A DNA stretch of 64,000 nt. It comes from Rummeliibacillus sp. POC4 (GTDB lineage Bacteria; Bacillota; Bacilli; Bacillales_A; Planococcaceae). The position numbers and the translations under genes are program-made. Position 1 is the stretch's first letter. Each line of letters begins with the position of its first letter. The notes below the pieces were generated by a model. That model had not been told where the DNA came from. It did not search any database and saw only the letters and a program-made list of their open reading frames with translations. Where the stretch lies: contig NZ_QWUA01000007.1 of the NCBI RefSeq assembly GCF_003576525.1, forward strand, positions 1 to 64,000. The letters run 5' to 3'. Shown piece by piece: positions 1-8,188 of this stretch.

Positions 1-122
1 CGTCTTTGCAAAAGGGATTTTCTGCGACGAAGCTAGCGAAGCGATGCAGGAGCACACGGTTTTTAGTGACGAGGAGATTGAAGCCAAGCCCGCGGAAAGC
101 GCCATCTGGAACGGAACACAGA
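1..122. repeat. GC-rich dispersed-repeat fragment, cut by the window edge
   Basis: About 120 bases are clearly richer in G and C than the flanks. They contain a block reading CCGCGGAAAGCGCCATCTGG followed by AACGGAA at 90-117, and no convincing reading frame. Blocks of this wording (GCGGAAAGCG followed by CTGGAACGG) recur between genes in many Bacillales genomes as short non-coding repeats; that is from memory of the family and was not searched here. Composition changes abruptly near 122. It could instead be the tail of an unrelated upstream gene. Confidence 0.5.
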
Positions 123-167
123 AAATAATATTACGATGAGTTATTAAAGGTTAAAAATATTAAAAAG

Positions 168-226
168 AAAATCCGAACAAATGTGAAGCACTAAATAGAA
201 TTTCACATTATTGTTCGGATTTTTAA
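168..226. terminator. Rho-independent terminator of the gene left of the window
   Basis: The arms ATCCGAACAA (171-180) and TTGTTCGGAT (211-220) pair, extended by TGTGAA with TTCACA nearer the loop. A T-run follows on the plus strand and an A-run precedes it, so it may work in both directions. Confidence 0.75.
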
Positions 227-656
227 TTAGCTAAAGCTCTTTTGTCTCAGCCTCTTTTCATTTTTTAAATTGATTTGTCCACCTAAACATTATAAAAAAT
301 CAAAAAAATGAAACCTTTTTTCGAAATGAATCGTATGTATATTTAGAAGATTATCTATTTTCAATTTCGTGTTTCTAAATGAGAATAATTTTATTTTTTT
401 CTCAGTGATTAAAGTTTAATGTTTTTGGCTATAGTAATATTGTAAGTGAGAATTGAGCCTGATAAATAATATAAAATGCTTATTGTTATAGAAATAAAAG
501 ACATAAATCAATTGAAATTATTTCTTTTTTGTGTATATCCAAATGAGAAAATATGTTGTATAATGATGTTAGACTTCTTTATTAGAGTAATTCTAATTTA
601 AAAATAGATAAATGTTTATATAATTACTTACTATTTGAAAGGGTGTGTTTGATATG
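227..656. other. AT-rich leader of spx, no gene seen
   Basis: No reading frame with a ribosome site is visible. A good -10 hexamer TATAAT lies at 559-564, but no clear -35 hexamer stands at 16-18 bases before it. B. subtilis spx has several promoters, so this long leader may hold more than one, but I can only point to this -10. Confidence 0.5.
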
Positions 657-1052
657 ATGGTTACATTATTTACATCACCAAGTTGTACTTCATGTAGAAA
701 AGCAAAAGCGTGGTTGGAAGAACATGAGATTCCTTATAAAGAACGTAACATTTTTGCTGAGCCTCTAAGTATTAGTGAAATTAAAGAAATCTTACGAATG
801 ACTGAAGATGGAACAGACGAAATTATCTCTACTCGTTCTAAAATTTTCCAAAAGCTAAAAGTGGATTTAGAATCTCTTCCATTACAAAAATTATATGAAT
901 TAATTCAAGAAAATCCAGGGCTATTGCGTCGTCCAATTATTTTAGATGAAAAACGTCTTCAAGTTGGTTATAACGAGGATGAAATTAGACGTTTCTTACC
1001 AAGGAAAGTACGTGCTTACCAATTACAAGAAGCCCAAAAAATGGTGAACTAA
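657..1052 (+). CDS. spx: Regulatory protein Spx
   Basis: Spx is an ArsC-fold regulator that binds the RNA polymerase alpha subunit and redirects transcription under disulfide stress. The N-terminal redox switch C10-T-S-C13 is present in the context SPSCTSCRK. The conserved stretches [20 protein letters not shown] and RRFLPRK follow. From the ATG at 657 the protein has 131 residues, the B. subtilis length. The ATG at 654 is equally possible, with GAAAGGGTG at 637-645 as ribosome site. Its proteolytic adaptor SpxH is encoded about 5 kb downstream. A terminator follows at once, so it is monocistronic at its 3' end. Confidence 0.96.
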   Translation: MVTLFTSPSCTSCRKAKAWLEEHEIPYKERNIFAEPLSISEIKEILRMTEDGTDEIISTRSKIFQKLKVDLESLPLQKLYELIQENPGLLRRPIILDEKRLQVGYNEDEIRRFLPRKVRAYQLQEAQKMVN

Positions 1053-1083
1053 TCGTATAGTTGGAGAATATATGTACAAGCTA

Positions 1084-1124
1084 AGCTAGAGCTCCCGAAA
1101 AGGCTGGGGTTTTAGCTTTTTTAT
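1084..1124 (+). terminator. Terminator of spx
   Basis: AGCTAGAGCTCC (1085-1095) pairs, with a few G-U pairs, with GGGGTTTTAGCT (1106-1117). A T-run follows. Confidence 0.75.
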
Positions 1125-1435
1125 TTAGTCTGATCAATTTTGAAGTTGAACATAGCTGAAAAGTATGTTTAGGATGAAGAAAATTACCTCTGTGTCAACT
1201 TATATTTTATAGCAGTATGGTAATATGAAATAAGTAACATTAATTTTTCTGAAGCTTTTATCAACATACTCTATTATATTTCATATACTATTGTTATTTC
1301 CTAAGATTTATTCTTTTCATTTTTCGTCATCTCGTCATACAATAGTAAGAGACGCTGTTTATATGGTACACCTTCAAGAATCTGGCTAACAGACAAATCT
1401 TTTTTAGAAGTAGTGACCGGAGGGAGTTGTGTAAT
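1125..1435. other. Leader region of mecA, no gene seen
   Basis: The stretch is AT-rich. A -10-like TACAAT near 1337 is the only promoter hint and lacks a clear -35 partner. I see no further structure. Confidence 0.4.
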
Positions 1436-2089
1436 ATGGATATGGAACGCATTAATGAGAATACACTAAAACTCTTCATTTCTTATCTTGACATTGAAGA
1501 ACGCGGTTTCACGAAAGATGAAATATGGTATAACCGAGAAAAAGGCGAAGAACTATTCTGGGTAATGATGGAAGAGATTAATGACGATATAGATTTTGAA
1601 ATGGACGGTCCATTATGGATTCAAGTTGTAGCAAAAGAAAACGGACTTGAATTAACAGTCACTACTGCCAAATTGAACTCGGATGGATTACTAGACCTGC
1701 CTTCAAATTTAGAAGATAAAAGAAAGTTTTTTGAAAATGCCTTTAGTGGTGTGGACATAAAACCAGATGAGTTTAATGAATTTTTTGGTGAATCAGATGA
1801 AATCTTCGATGGCTATACGTTCGAACTAAACCAATTTGATGATATTATTGATATAGCCTACAGAATGCCGAAAGAGGCCGATTTTGACAATTCTTTATAT
1901 GAAATGGACGGAAAGTTTTACTTGCATGTCGAATTTGATGAAGATTGTTTAATGGGAGATTTAGAGAATTATCTAAGTGTTATTTCAGAATTTGCAGATG
2001 AAGCGGATAAGACAATCCATGTATTAGAAGAGTATGGAAAAGTAATAATGGAAGAAAATTGCTTTGAAAATGTCCGAAAATATTTTTAA
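1436..2089 (+). CDS. mecA: Adaptor protein MecA
   Basis: MecA delivers substrates such as ComK to the ClpC-ClpP protease. The N-terminal half (MDMERINENTLKLF, then EERGF and EIWYNRE) matches the substrate-binding domain. The C-terminal half, ending in LEEYGKVIMEENCFENVRKY, matches the ClpC-binding domain. The acidic linker near residues 95-125 is typical. The length is 217 residues. The ATG at 1436 has the ribosome site GGAGGGAG at 1419-1426; a TTG at 1427 lies too close to it. The neighbours spx, coiA and pepF have the same order in B. subtilis. Confidence 0.95.
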   Translation: MDMERINENTLKLFISYLDIEERGFTKDEIWYNREKGEELFWVMMEEINDDIDFEMDGPLWIQVVAKENGLELTVTTAKLNSDGLLDLPSNLEDKRKFFENAFSGVDIKPDEFNEFFGESDEIFDGYTFELNQFDDIIDIAYRMPKEADFDNSLYEMDGKFYLHVEFDEDCLMGDLENYLSVISEFADEADKTIHVLEEYGKVIMEENCFENVRKYF

Positions 2090-2182
2090 ATGAAAAATTG
2101 AACTCAATGGGTAAAAAGAATAACAATACTTGTTTATCGGTATGCAAATATAACCAATGAGTTTCTGCAGTATAAATACAAT

Positions 2183-2233
2183 AGAAGCTATTAGAAAATG
2201 GATTAATTCATTTTCAAATAGCTTCTTTTTTTA
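2183..2233 (+). terminator. Terminator of mecA
   Basis: AGAAGCTATT with GAAAATG (2183-2200) pairs with CATTTTC and AATAGCTTCT (2209-2226). Seven T follow. Confidence 0.9.
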
Positions 2234-2330
2234 ATCGAAAAAGTGCATTCTTATACACTATTGATAGAATCTTCACTTTGTTTGCAAAATAGAGAGATTA
2301 TTCATAAAATTTAATAGAGGGGGTGATTAT

Positions 2331-3464
2331 ATTTTAACAGCGATTAATGATCAAAAACGGATGATCACATTAACTAGAAATATAGAATATGACGAATTAA
2401 TAGAATTGAGGAGGAGAGAGAAGTTTTATTGTCCGCAGTGTCAGGAGCCATTACTGATGAGAATAGGACAAGTTGTAATCCCACATTTTGCTCATCAAAA
2501 GAACAGTAAGTGTAAAGGGTTGTTTTCAGAAGGTGAAACAACTACACATTTATTAGGAAAGCAGTTATTATACGAAAAGTTTCGAAAACTGAACTTGAAC
2601 GTTCAACTTGAACCTTATTTAAAAGAATTAGCACAACGCCCAGATTTGCTAATTGAATATAACGCCATGAAATATGCAGTTGAGTTTCAATGTAGTACGA
2701 TTCCTATCCCCAAAATGGAATCTCGTACAGAAGGCTATTTGAAAGAAGATATAATTCCTATTTGGATTTTACAAACCCCAAAAGACAAACAACCTTATCG
2801 AAATGGTATACAACTACTTAAAATTTCCCCATTTAAACAGCGGTTTATCACATATACCCAAGACGATGCACATATGATGACTTTTAATCCCGAAGCTGAG
2901 TCTTTTGTTTATTTTTCTCATTTAGTCCCACTTGGAGGATATCGTTTTATAGGCAACGTACAGCATTTATCATTAGATGCACAACATTTCCCTTTTTTAA
3001 CTGCGAAACAACTATCGGAATCTGATTTTCAAATCTATTGGCAATTATGGAAGCAAGAAAGAAAACTATTTTTGAGCCGACGGTTATTGCTGAGTAAAAA
3101 GGGTGTACAGGATCCATTTTTACGCGCATGTTATTTTCTCCGTATTCAAGCTGAAAAGTTGCCTTTGTTTATAGGAATCCCTGTTGCAAAGAATATCCAT
3201 TTTTCTGTAGTGGATGCAGAATGGCAATTACTTTGGCTCATGTTTCTAGTAGAGAAGGGAGAACAGTTCACTTTTCTTTCCACGAGAACGATTTACGAAT
3301 TTAGTAAAAGATATCCTACATTATTTTTGAATCATGAGGCTGAGCAATCAGTGAAAAATTACAATTTTATACTAAGAAATTTAGGCATAACATGTATGCA
3401 AAGTAAATTCAATGAAAAAATACTATTAAAGCTTATATATGACCAATTTCTTGCAAAGCGTTAA
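2331..3464 (+). CDS. coiA: Competence protein CoiA, apparent ATT start
   Basis: CoiA is a competence-induced, nuclease-like protein needed for recombination of incoming DNA. FYCPQCQEPLLMRIGQVVIP then HFAHQ gives the family's zinc-ribbon-like CPxC pair. The stretch RPDLLIEYNAMKYAVEFQCS is the nuclease-like core. The first ATG in frame is at 2361 and has no ribosome site. A near-perfect site AGGGGGTGAT (2318-2327) stands 7 bases before an in-frame ATT at 2331. Starting there adds the ten residues MLTAINDQKR, which fit the usual CoiA N-terminus. No in-frame ATG, GTG or TTG lies in the right place. From 2331 the protein has 377 residues. The function is well supported; the start is inferred. Confidence 0.88.
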   Translation: MLTAINDQKRMITLTRNIEYDELIELRRREKFYCPQCQEPLLMRIGQVVIPHFAHQKNSKCKGLFSEGETTTHLLGKQLLYEKFRKLNLNVQLEPYLKELAQRPDLLIEYNAMKYAVEFQCSTIPIPKMESRTEGYLKEDIIPIWILQTPKDKQPYRNGIQLLKISPFKQRFITYTQDDAHMMTFNPEAESFVYFSHLVPLGGYRFIGNVQHLSLDAQHFPFLTAKQLSESDFQIYWQLWKQERKLFLSRRLLLSKKGVQDPFLRACYFLRIQAEKLPLFIGIPVAKNIHFSVVDAEWQLLWLMFLVEKGEQFTFLSTRTIYEFSKRYPTLFLNHEAEQSVKNYNFILRNLGITCMQSKFNEKILLKLIYDQFLAKR

Positions 3465-3528
3465 GAAAATTGAGAAAATATGAGAGTACTCATTTTATAG
3501 GAACAAATTAAATTTGGGAGGTCATATT

Positions 3529-5346
3529 ATGGCTGAAAATCAACAAACAAAAGTATTAACAAGAGAGGAGGTACCAACTGAACTTACTTGGAAATTAGAA
3601 GATATTTTCGAAACAGATGCTGAATGGGAAAAAGCCTATAAAGAAATTAGCGAACTAGGTAAAGAAGCTGCTACTTTTCAAGGTACGATCAAAGATGGTG
3701 CGGAAGCTTTGTTAAAAGTACTTCGTTTCCGCGACGATGTATATCTTAAATTAGGCAAGCTCTATGCATATTCTCATATGCGTAATGACCAAGATACAAC
3801 TAATTCTACTTATCAAGCAATGGATAGCCGTGCCCAAACATTATATGCTCAAATCTCAACAAGTCTATCATTCTTAACACCTGAAATTTTATCATTAGAC
3901 GAAGCTGTTATAGATAGTTACTTAAAAGAAAATGAAGAGCTTCAATTATATAAACAAGAAATTGAAGAAATCAATAAAGAACGACCTCACATATTACCAG
4001 CTGAACAAGAAGCATTACTGTCTCAAATGTCAGAAGTGACAAGTGCTTCATCTAACACATTTAGTATGTTAAATAATGCAGATTTAGAGTTCCCAAATAT
4101 TAAAGACGAAGATGGTAACGAAGTACCATTAACACACGGAAACTATGTTCACTTCCTAGAAAGTAAAGATCGTTCTGTACGTGAAGAAGCATTCCATGCA
4201 ATGTATGGTACTTATGGCAGTTTCAAAAATACATTTGCTGCTACACTATCAGGAAATGTTAAAGCACATAATGTTAGTGCTCGTATCCGTCATTATGATT
4301 CTGCTCGTCAAGCTGCGATGTCAGCAAATAGTATTCCTGAAAAAGTGTACGATCAACTAATTGAAACGATTCATCAATATTTACCTTTAATGCATCGTTA
4401 TATTTCATTGCGCAAGAAAATTCTTGGTGTTGATGAATTGCATATGTGGGATGTTTATACACCACTTGTACCAGAATCTAAAATTGATATGACATATGAA
4501 GAAGCAAAAGGTCATATGTTAAAAGCTTTAAGTGTAATGGGTGATGATTATGTAGGGATTATTAAAAAGGCACTTGAAGACCGCTGGGTAGACGTATTAG
4601 AAAGTAAAGGAAAACGTAGTGGCGCTTATTCATCAGGTTCATATGGTACAAATCCATATATATTATTGAACTGGCAAAATAACTTAGATAATCTCTTCAC
4701 GCTTGTTCATGAATTTGGACATAGCGTTCACAGTTACTATACTCGAAATAACCAACCGTTTGTCTACGGCGATTATTCTATTTTTGTTGCAGAAGTAGCT
4801 TCTACTTGTAACGAAGAGTTATTAAATGATTATTTGTTAAAAACAATTGATGATCCTAAAACAAGAATTTACATTTTGAATCATTGGTTGGAAGGATTCC
4901 GCGGTACAATTATTCGTCAAACAATGTTTGCTGAGTTTGAACATATCATTCATGAGATGGATCAAAAAGGGGAAGCACTTACTGCTGAAAGTATGACTAA
5001 AGTGTACTATGATTTAAATAAGCTATACTTTGGCGAAGATATGGTAGTAGACGATGAAATCGGCTTAGAATGGGCACGTATTCCTCACTTCTACTACAAT
5101 TATTATGTATATCAATACGCAACAGGTAAGAGCGCAGCAATTGCTCTAAGTTCACAAATCCTTTCTGAAGGTAATACAGCTGTAGAACGTTATATTAATA
5201 AGTTCTTAAAAGCTGGTTGCTCGGATTATCCTATTAATGTGTTGAAAGCAGCTGGGGTAGATATGGAATCTGCTTCTCCAATCGTTGAAGCTTGTAAAGT
5301 ATTTGAACGTAATCTAGATGAACTTGAAAAACTATTAGCTGAATAA
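3529..5346 (+). CDS. pepF: Oligoendopeptidase F
   Basis: This cytosolic M3B zinc metallopeptidase cleaves oligopeptides. The zinc motif HEFGHSVHS lies near residue 395, with the downstream glutamate in FVAEVASTCNE. The length of 605 residues is normal. The ATG at 3529 has the ribosome site GGGAGGT (3516-3522) at good distance. As in B. subtilis and staphylococci, the small RNA roxS and spxH follow on the 3' side. A terminator ends the gene. Confidence 0.95.
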   Translation: MAENQQTKVLTREEVPTELTWKLEDIFETDAEWEKAYKEISELGKEAATFQGTIKDGAEALLKVLRFRDDVYLKLGKLYAYSHMRNDQDTTNSTYQAMDSRAQTLYAQISTSLSFLTPEILSLDEAVIDSYLKENEELQLYKQEIEEINKERPHILPAEQEALLSQMSEVTSASSNTFSMLNNADLEFPNIKDEDGNEVPLTHGNYVHFLESKDRSVREEAFHAMYGTYGSFKNTFAATLSGNVKAHNVSARIRHYDSARQAAMSANSIPEKVYDQLIETIHQYLPLMHRYISLRKKILGVDELHMWDVYTPLVPESKIDMTYEEAKGHMLKALSVMGDDYVGIIKKALEDRWVDVLESKGKRSGAYSSGSYGTNPYILLNWQNNLDNLFTLVHEFGHSVHSYYTRNNQPFVYGDYSIFVAEVASTCNEELLNDYLLKTIDDPKTRIYILNHWLEGFRGTIIRQTMFAEFEHIIHEMDQKGEALTAESMTKVYYDLNKLYFGEDMVVDDEIGLEWARIPHFYYNYYVYQYATGKSAAIALSSQILSEGNTAVERYINKFLKAGCSDYPINVLKAAGVDMESASPIVEACKVFERNLDELEKLLAE

Positions 5347-5358
5347 GAAAATTTATAT

Positions 5359-5402
5359 GAGGGGTGTTCCATAAGTCGAAAACTTGTGGGCACCCCTTCT
5401 TC
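5359..5402 (+). terminator. Terminator of pepF
   Basis: GAGGGGTG (5359-5366) pairs with CACCCCTTC (5391-5399), followed by a short T/C-rich tail. Confidence 0.7.
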
Positions 5403-5571
5403 TATACTAAATATTTACTATGTATAATAATGCTGCTCCGTGATGGACCAATGCATCCTCGGCACATAGGTTGTGGCTTAAATATGAGTCTCGAAATAAG
5501 TAGTTCGACCTATGACTTATATTAATTGACAATTACATGACATTTTATACATAAAAAAATTGATTTTCCAT

Positions 5572-5585
5572 TGTAATCGCTTACT
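5572..5585. promoter_or_regulatory. cre-like site upstream of roxS
   Basis: TGTAATCGCTTACT differs at one position from the CcpA operator consensus TGWAANCGNTNWCA and contains the palindrome GTAA-N4-TTAC. It lies about 35 bases upstream of the roxS -35. CcpA control is an inference. Confidence 0.4.
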
Positions 5586-5595
5586 ATATGACAAC

Positions 5596-5668
5596 TTTGT
5601 GAATATAAGCTTGAAACGTTGATATAAGAGTATATTCATGCTAAAGTGTAGATGTGAAATAAATCACA
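5596..5668 (+). promoter_or_regulatory. roxS control region: ResD-like box, promoter, Rex-like operator
   Basis: TTTGTGAAT (5596-5604) equals the ResD-box wording described for B. subtilis. A sigma-A-like promoter follows: TTGATA (5619-5624), 17 bases, TAAAGT (5642-5647). The start would be near 5655. Over the start lies TGTGA-N6-TCACA (5653-5668), which fits Rex and also the Fnr pattern. ResD activation and Rex repression of roxS are known in B. subtilis; assigning these sites here is inference from wording and position. Confidence 0.6.
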
Positions 5669-5758
5669 AACAAACATACACCCCTTTGTTTGAACGTGAA
5701 CATTTCTCCCATCCCCTTTGTGAAAAGAAGCATCTCCCGTAGAGGTGCTTCTTTTGTT
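5655..5758 (+). ncRNA. roxS: Small regulatory RNA RoxS (RsaE)
   Basis: RoxS/RsaE is a trans-acting RNA that pairs through C-rich loops with ribosome sites of mRNAs for central metabolism and redox functions. The body matches the family: CAAACAAACATACACCCCTT (5667-5686), then TGTTTGAACGTGAAC, then TTTCTCCCATCCCCTTTG (5703-5720) carrying the UCCC motifs. It ends in the terminator hairpin AAGAAGCATCTC/GAGGTGCTTCTT with a T-run (5724-5760). The place between pepF and spxH is the same as in B. subtilis and S. aureus. The exact 5' end is inferred from the promoter. Confidence 0.9.
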
Positions 5759-5838
5759 TTTTATCGAAAGATGACATAGTAACTATACGTGAGAAGAAGA
5801 ACTTCTAATATCGTATAGTTTATGATATATAAAACACC

Positions 5839-5870
5839 AAAGGGAAATTGCATAGTGCAATTTCCCTTAA
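5839..5870 (-). terminator. Terminator of the spxH operon
   Basis: AAGGGAAATTGC and GCAATTTCCCTT form a perfect 12-base-pair stem with a five-base loop. It stands about 40 bases past the spxH stop on the minus strand. Confidence 0.8.
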
Positions 5871-5909
5871 TTATTGGGTTGAGCTATATCAACCTTGGAA
5901 TTTAATGAT

Positions 5910-6728
5910 TTATTTTAAACGCCAGAGCGATAATTCATCACAGTTTACTCGATCAAGTTTTTGTTGGAGCATTTTTTTCTTAAGTTCGCGTTCGGCTGTA
6001 TTCAGAGAGATATTATAAATAGCAGCAACTTCTTTAGTTGTTAAAGTATGATAGCGATGGAATAGATCTTCTACTGAAGGTGGCTGTTGACAAACCAACT
6101 TTTCATCAAGTAATTCTTCTAAAATTCTTTCATAAACTTCATAGGAATAAGAACCAGAAACTTTTAATCCAGCATCTTCTATATTTTCATTGAAGAATAC
6201 AAAACTCGGTACTTCTTCGACTTCCATTTCACGAGTAATACATAAATCACTTTGGAAAGCACGGGATGCTTCTATTGAAAGAAAGTCAGATTGGAATTCT
6301 TCAATATCTAAGCCGGTTTCGATAGCAATTTCTTGTAATGTACTACATTGGCAGACATTCTTTGTATCAATCAAAGCGTATTCTTGAAGTTTCATCATAT
6401 AGCGATATCCTGCTTTTTTTCCTTGTAGTTCAGCAGCTTTTACTGCAATTGAAGGAAGGACAGGATGAGCAACATCGACAAGATCCTCATGAGACTCACA
6501 ACTATTAATACGTTGGCAAGCTGTGTTCAAAGAGTTGAGTTCAGTGCTCAAAACAATTCGAAGTGAAAAGTATTGACCGTAACTTATCTGCAATTGACGA
6601 ATTAATGACTGAAGTTCCCAACTACCACGAGATAACAAATCCATGAAAACATAGAGTTCAATGGGTTTGCTTAAAGTAGTAGATGGAGATACTACAGGCT
6701 TTTCGGCTAGATAGTGAATATTGTTCAC
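5910..6728 (-). CDS. spxH: ClpXP adaptor protein SpxH (YjbH)
   Basis: SpxH binds Spx and speeds its degradation by ClpXP. It has a DsbA/thioredoxin-like fold. The N-terminal strand ELYVFMDLLSRGSWELQSLI corresponds to the fold's active-site region, where the B. subtilis protein has a Cys-rich CPEC; both cysteines are absent here. Other family marks are AAELQGKKAGYR near residue 100 and the GLKVSGSYSYEVYE stretch. The length is 272 residues. The start is a GTG at 6728 that overlaps the stop of the haemoglobin gene (GTGA) and has AGGAGG seven bases before it, so the two are translationally coupled. Confidence 0.9.
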   Translation of the reverse strand: MNNIHYLAEKPVVSPSTTLSKPIELYVFMDLLSRGSWELQSLIRQLQISYGQYFSLRIVLSTELNSLNTACQRINSCESHEDLVDVAHPVLPSIAVKAAELQGKKAGYRYMMKLQEYALIDTKNVCQCSTLQEIAIETGLDIEEFQSDFLSIEASRAFQSDLCITREMEVEEVPSFVFFNENIEDAGLKVSGSYSYEVYERILEELLDEKLVCQQPPSVEDLFHRYHTLTTKEVAAIYNISLNTAERELKKKMLQQKLDRVNCDELSLWRLK

Positions 6729-7123
6729 TCTAAAACCTCCTCGTCATCCGGAGAGTTAATCATATGATGCGCTGTAAGGACAAGACGTTTATAATAAATT
6801 TCACGGAATTTACCTTCTAAACCTACCTCATCCATTGCCTCGGACATACACTCTAACCATGCTTGCGCACGTTCTGGTGTAACTTTAAATGGCATATGTC
6901 GTGCTTTTAGCATTGGATGACCATGCTCTTCTGTATAAATATTCGGGCCACCTAAATATTGTGTCTGAAATTGCTTTTGTTTTCGAGCTGTTTCAGTTAA
7001 ATCTTCAGGAAATATAGGCTTTAGCTTCGGATTTTTAGCGACTTTGGAATAGAAAATATCAATTAATTTATTAAGTTTTTCTTTACCAATTTCCTCATAA
7101 GGAATGATAGGTTTTTGCGTCAT
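6725..7123 (-). CDS. yjbI: Group II truncated haemoglobin
   Basis: This small haem protein binds oxygen or nitric oxide and is encoded directly before spxH, as in B. subtilis. At 132 residues it has the trHbO length. The stretch YLGGPNIYTEEHGHPMLKAR and HMPF holds the proximal histidine and the phenylalanine that follows it. The Tyr in DIFYSKV is a candidate distal residue, and the Trp in AQAWLECM is typical of the group. The ribosome site AAGGAG precedes the ATG. Linking a gas-binding protein to the Spx adaptor fits a nitrosative or oxidative stress role, which is an inference. Confidence 0.92.
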   Translation of the reverse strand: MTQKPIIPYEEIGKEKLNKLIDIFYSKVAKNPKLKPIFPEDLTETARKQKQFQTQYLGGPNIYTEEHGHPMLKARHMPFKVTPERAQAWLECMSEAMDEVGLEGKFREIYYKRLVLTAHHMINSPDDEEVLE

Positions 7124-7229
7124 AGATGATTCTCCTTTGCTTTAGCTGTAATTCTATTTTAGCAACCTCTATGTATTTTCTCAAACAAATCACTCGGTCT
7201 CTATTTTAAATTTCATATTTTATGATGAA

Positions 7230-7305
7230 AAAAGCCAATAATTGTCGCATTTAGAGCCATTCTAAAAAATAAAAATAATGGATGGGTAGATGCGAAGTTA
7301 TTGGC
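7230..7305 (-). terminator. Long-loop terminator after cwlQ
   Basis: GCCAATAA with CGCAT (7234-7250) pairs with ATGCG and TTATTGGC (7290-7304) around a 40-base loop. On the minus strand the stem is followed by GGCTTTTTT. It separates the cell-wall gene from the haemoglobin gene. Confidence 0.7.
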
Positions 7306-7324
7306 AATTTTAAAAATTATGTTA

Positions 7325-8188
7325 TTAAGCTTTGTATGTACTCATAATATTATTAACGTAATTTTGAGTTTCTTTAAATGGTGGAATACCACCGTATTTT
7401 GTTACGTTACCAGGTCCGGCATTATAGGCAGCTAACATTAAATTGTAGTTTCCGTTAAATTTGTTCGATAGTTGCTTTAAATATTTGGTGCCTCCCATAA
7501 TATTTTGCTCGGCATCATATACGTTGCTAACACCTAAGTATTTGGCTGTGGCAGGCATTAGTTGCATCAATCCACCAGCACCAGCTGAGCTTGTTGCATT
7601 ATTATTAAATCCTGATTCTTGTTTAATAACGGATTTGATCAACTTTTCAGGTATACCATATGTTTCGGATGCTTTTTTTATAATTGCATCATAATTTGTA
7701 TTAGATGATACACTTTTCGTTCCCACTTGCGGGTTTATAGTACTGCTTGTTAGGTTGTTGTAATTGTTCACATAATTACTCAATACAGATGAAGGGGTAT
7801 AAACAGGCGATGTACCATTATAATAAAGCGAATTATTTGTAGTAGCAGGTGCACTACTTAAACTATTTAAGATTTGACTATAATTTGAGTATGCTGAGCT
7901 ACCACTGCCAAGTAACTGGCTATAGTTACTTGAAGAACCACTGTTAAATAAGTTCCCATTTAGTCCATTACTTAAAAGTTGCATTAAATTAGTTGCATCA
8001 TTACTATTTGAAAGAGCATTTGTTAAGCCAAGCATTTGCGTTGCACTTGCTGAATTAGATGATGTCAATTGCGACAACATTTGTGCAAATACGTCAGATG
8101 TTGAGGAAGTTGCATTATTTGTTGCGCTAGTGTCATAAGAATTGGTGCTCTGTAATGCTTGAAGTTGTGCTAATGATTGAATATCCAT
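7325..8188 (-). CDS. cwlQ: Lytic transglycosylase, CwlQ (YjbJ) type
   Basis: Residues 165-287 form a soluble lytic transglycosylase domain that cleaves peptidoglycan. The catalytic glutamate is probably E191 in IKSVIKQESGFN, followed by GAGGLMQLMPATAKYLGV and LAAYNAGPGNV. Residues 15-160 are a low-complexity Ser/Asn/Thr-rich stretch. No signal peptide is visible at the N-terminus (MDIQSLAQLQALQ), as in B. subtilis YjbJ, so how it reaches the wall is not clear from sequence. The ATG follows directly on the stop codon of the CYTH gene, which implies coupling. The length is 287 residues. Confidence 0.88.
   Translation of the reverse strand: MDIQSLAQLQALQSTNSYDTSATNNATSSTSDVFAQMLSQLTSSNSASATQMLGLTNALSNSNDATNLMQLLSNGLNGNLFNSGSSSNYSQLLGSGSSAYSNYSQILNSLSSAPATTNNSLYYNGTSPVYTPSSVLSNYVNNYNNLTSSTINPQVGTKSVSSNTNYDAIIKKASETYGIPEKLIKSVIKQESGFNNNATSSAGAGGLMQLMPATAKYLGVSNVYDAEQNIMGGTKYLKQLSNKFNGNYNLMLAAYNAGPGNVTKYGGIPPFKETQNYVNNIMSTYKA

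Noticed and set aside
5653-5668. Fnr operator as the sole reading of TGTGA-N6-TCACA
   Set aside because: The site lies over the expected start of roxS rather than at -41.5, and Rex is the known regulator there, so a Rex-like repressor site is the better reading.
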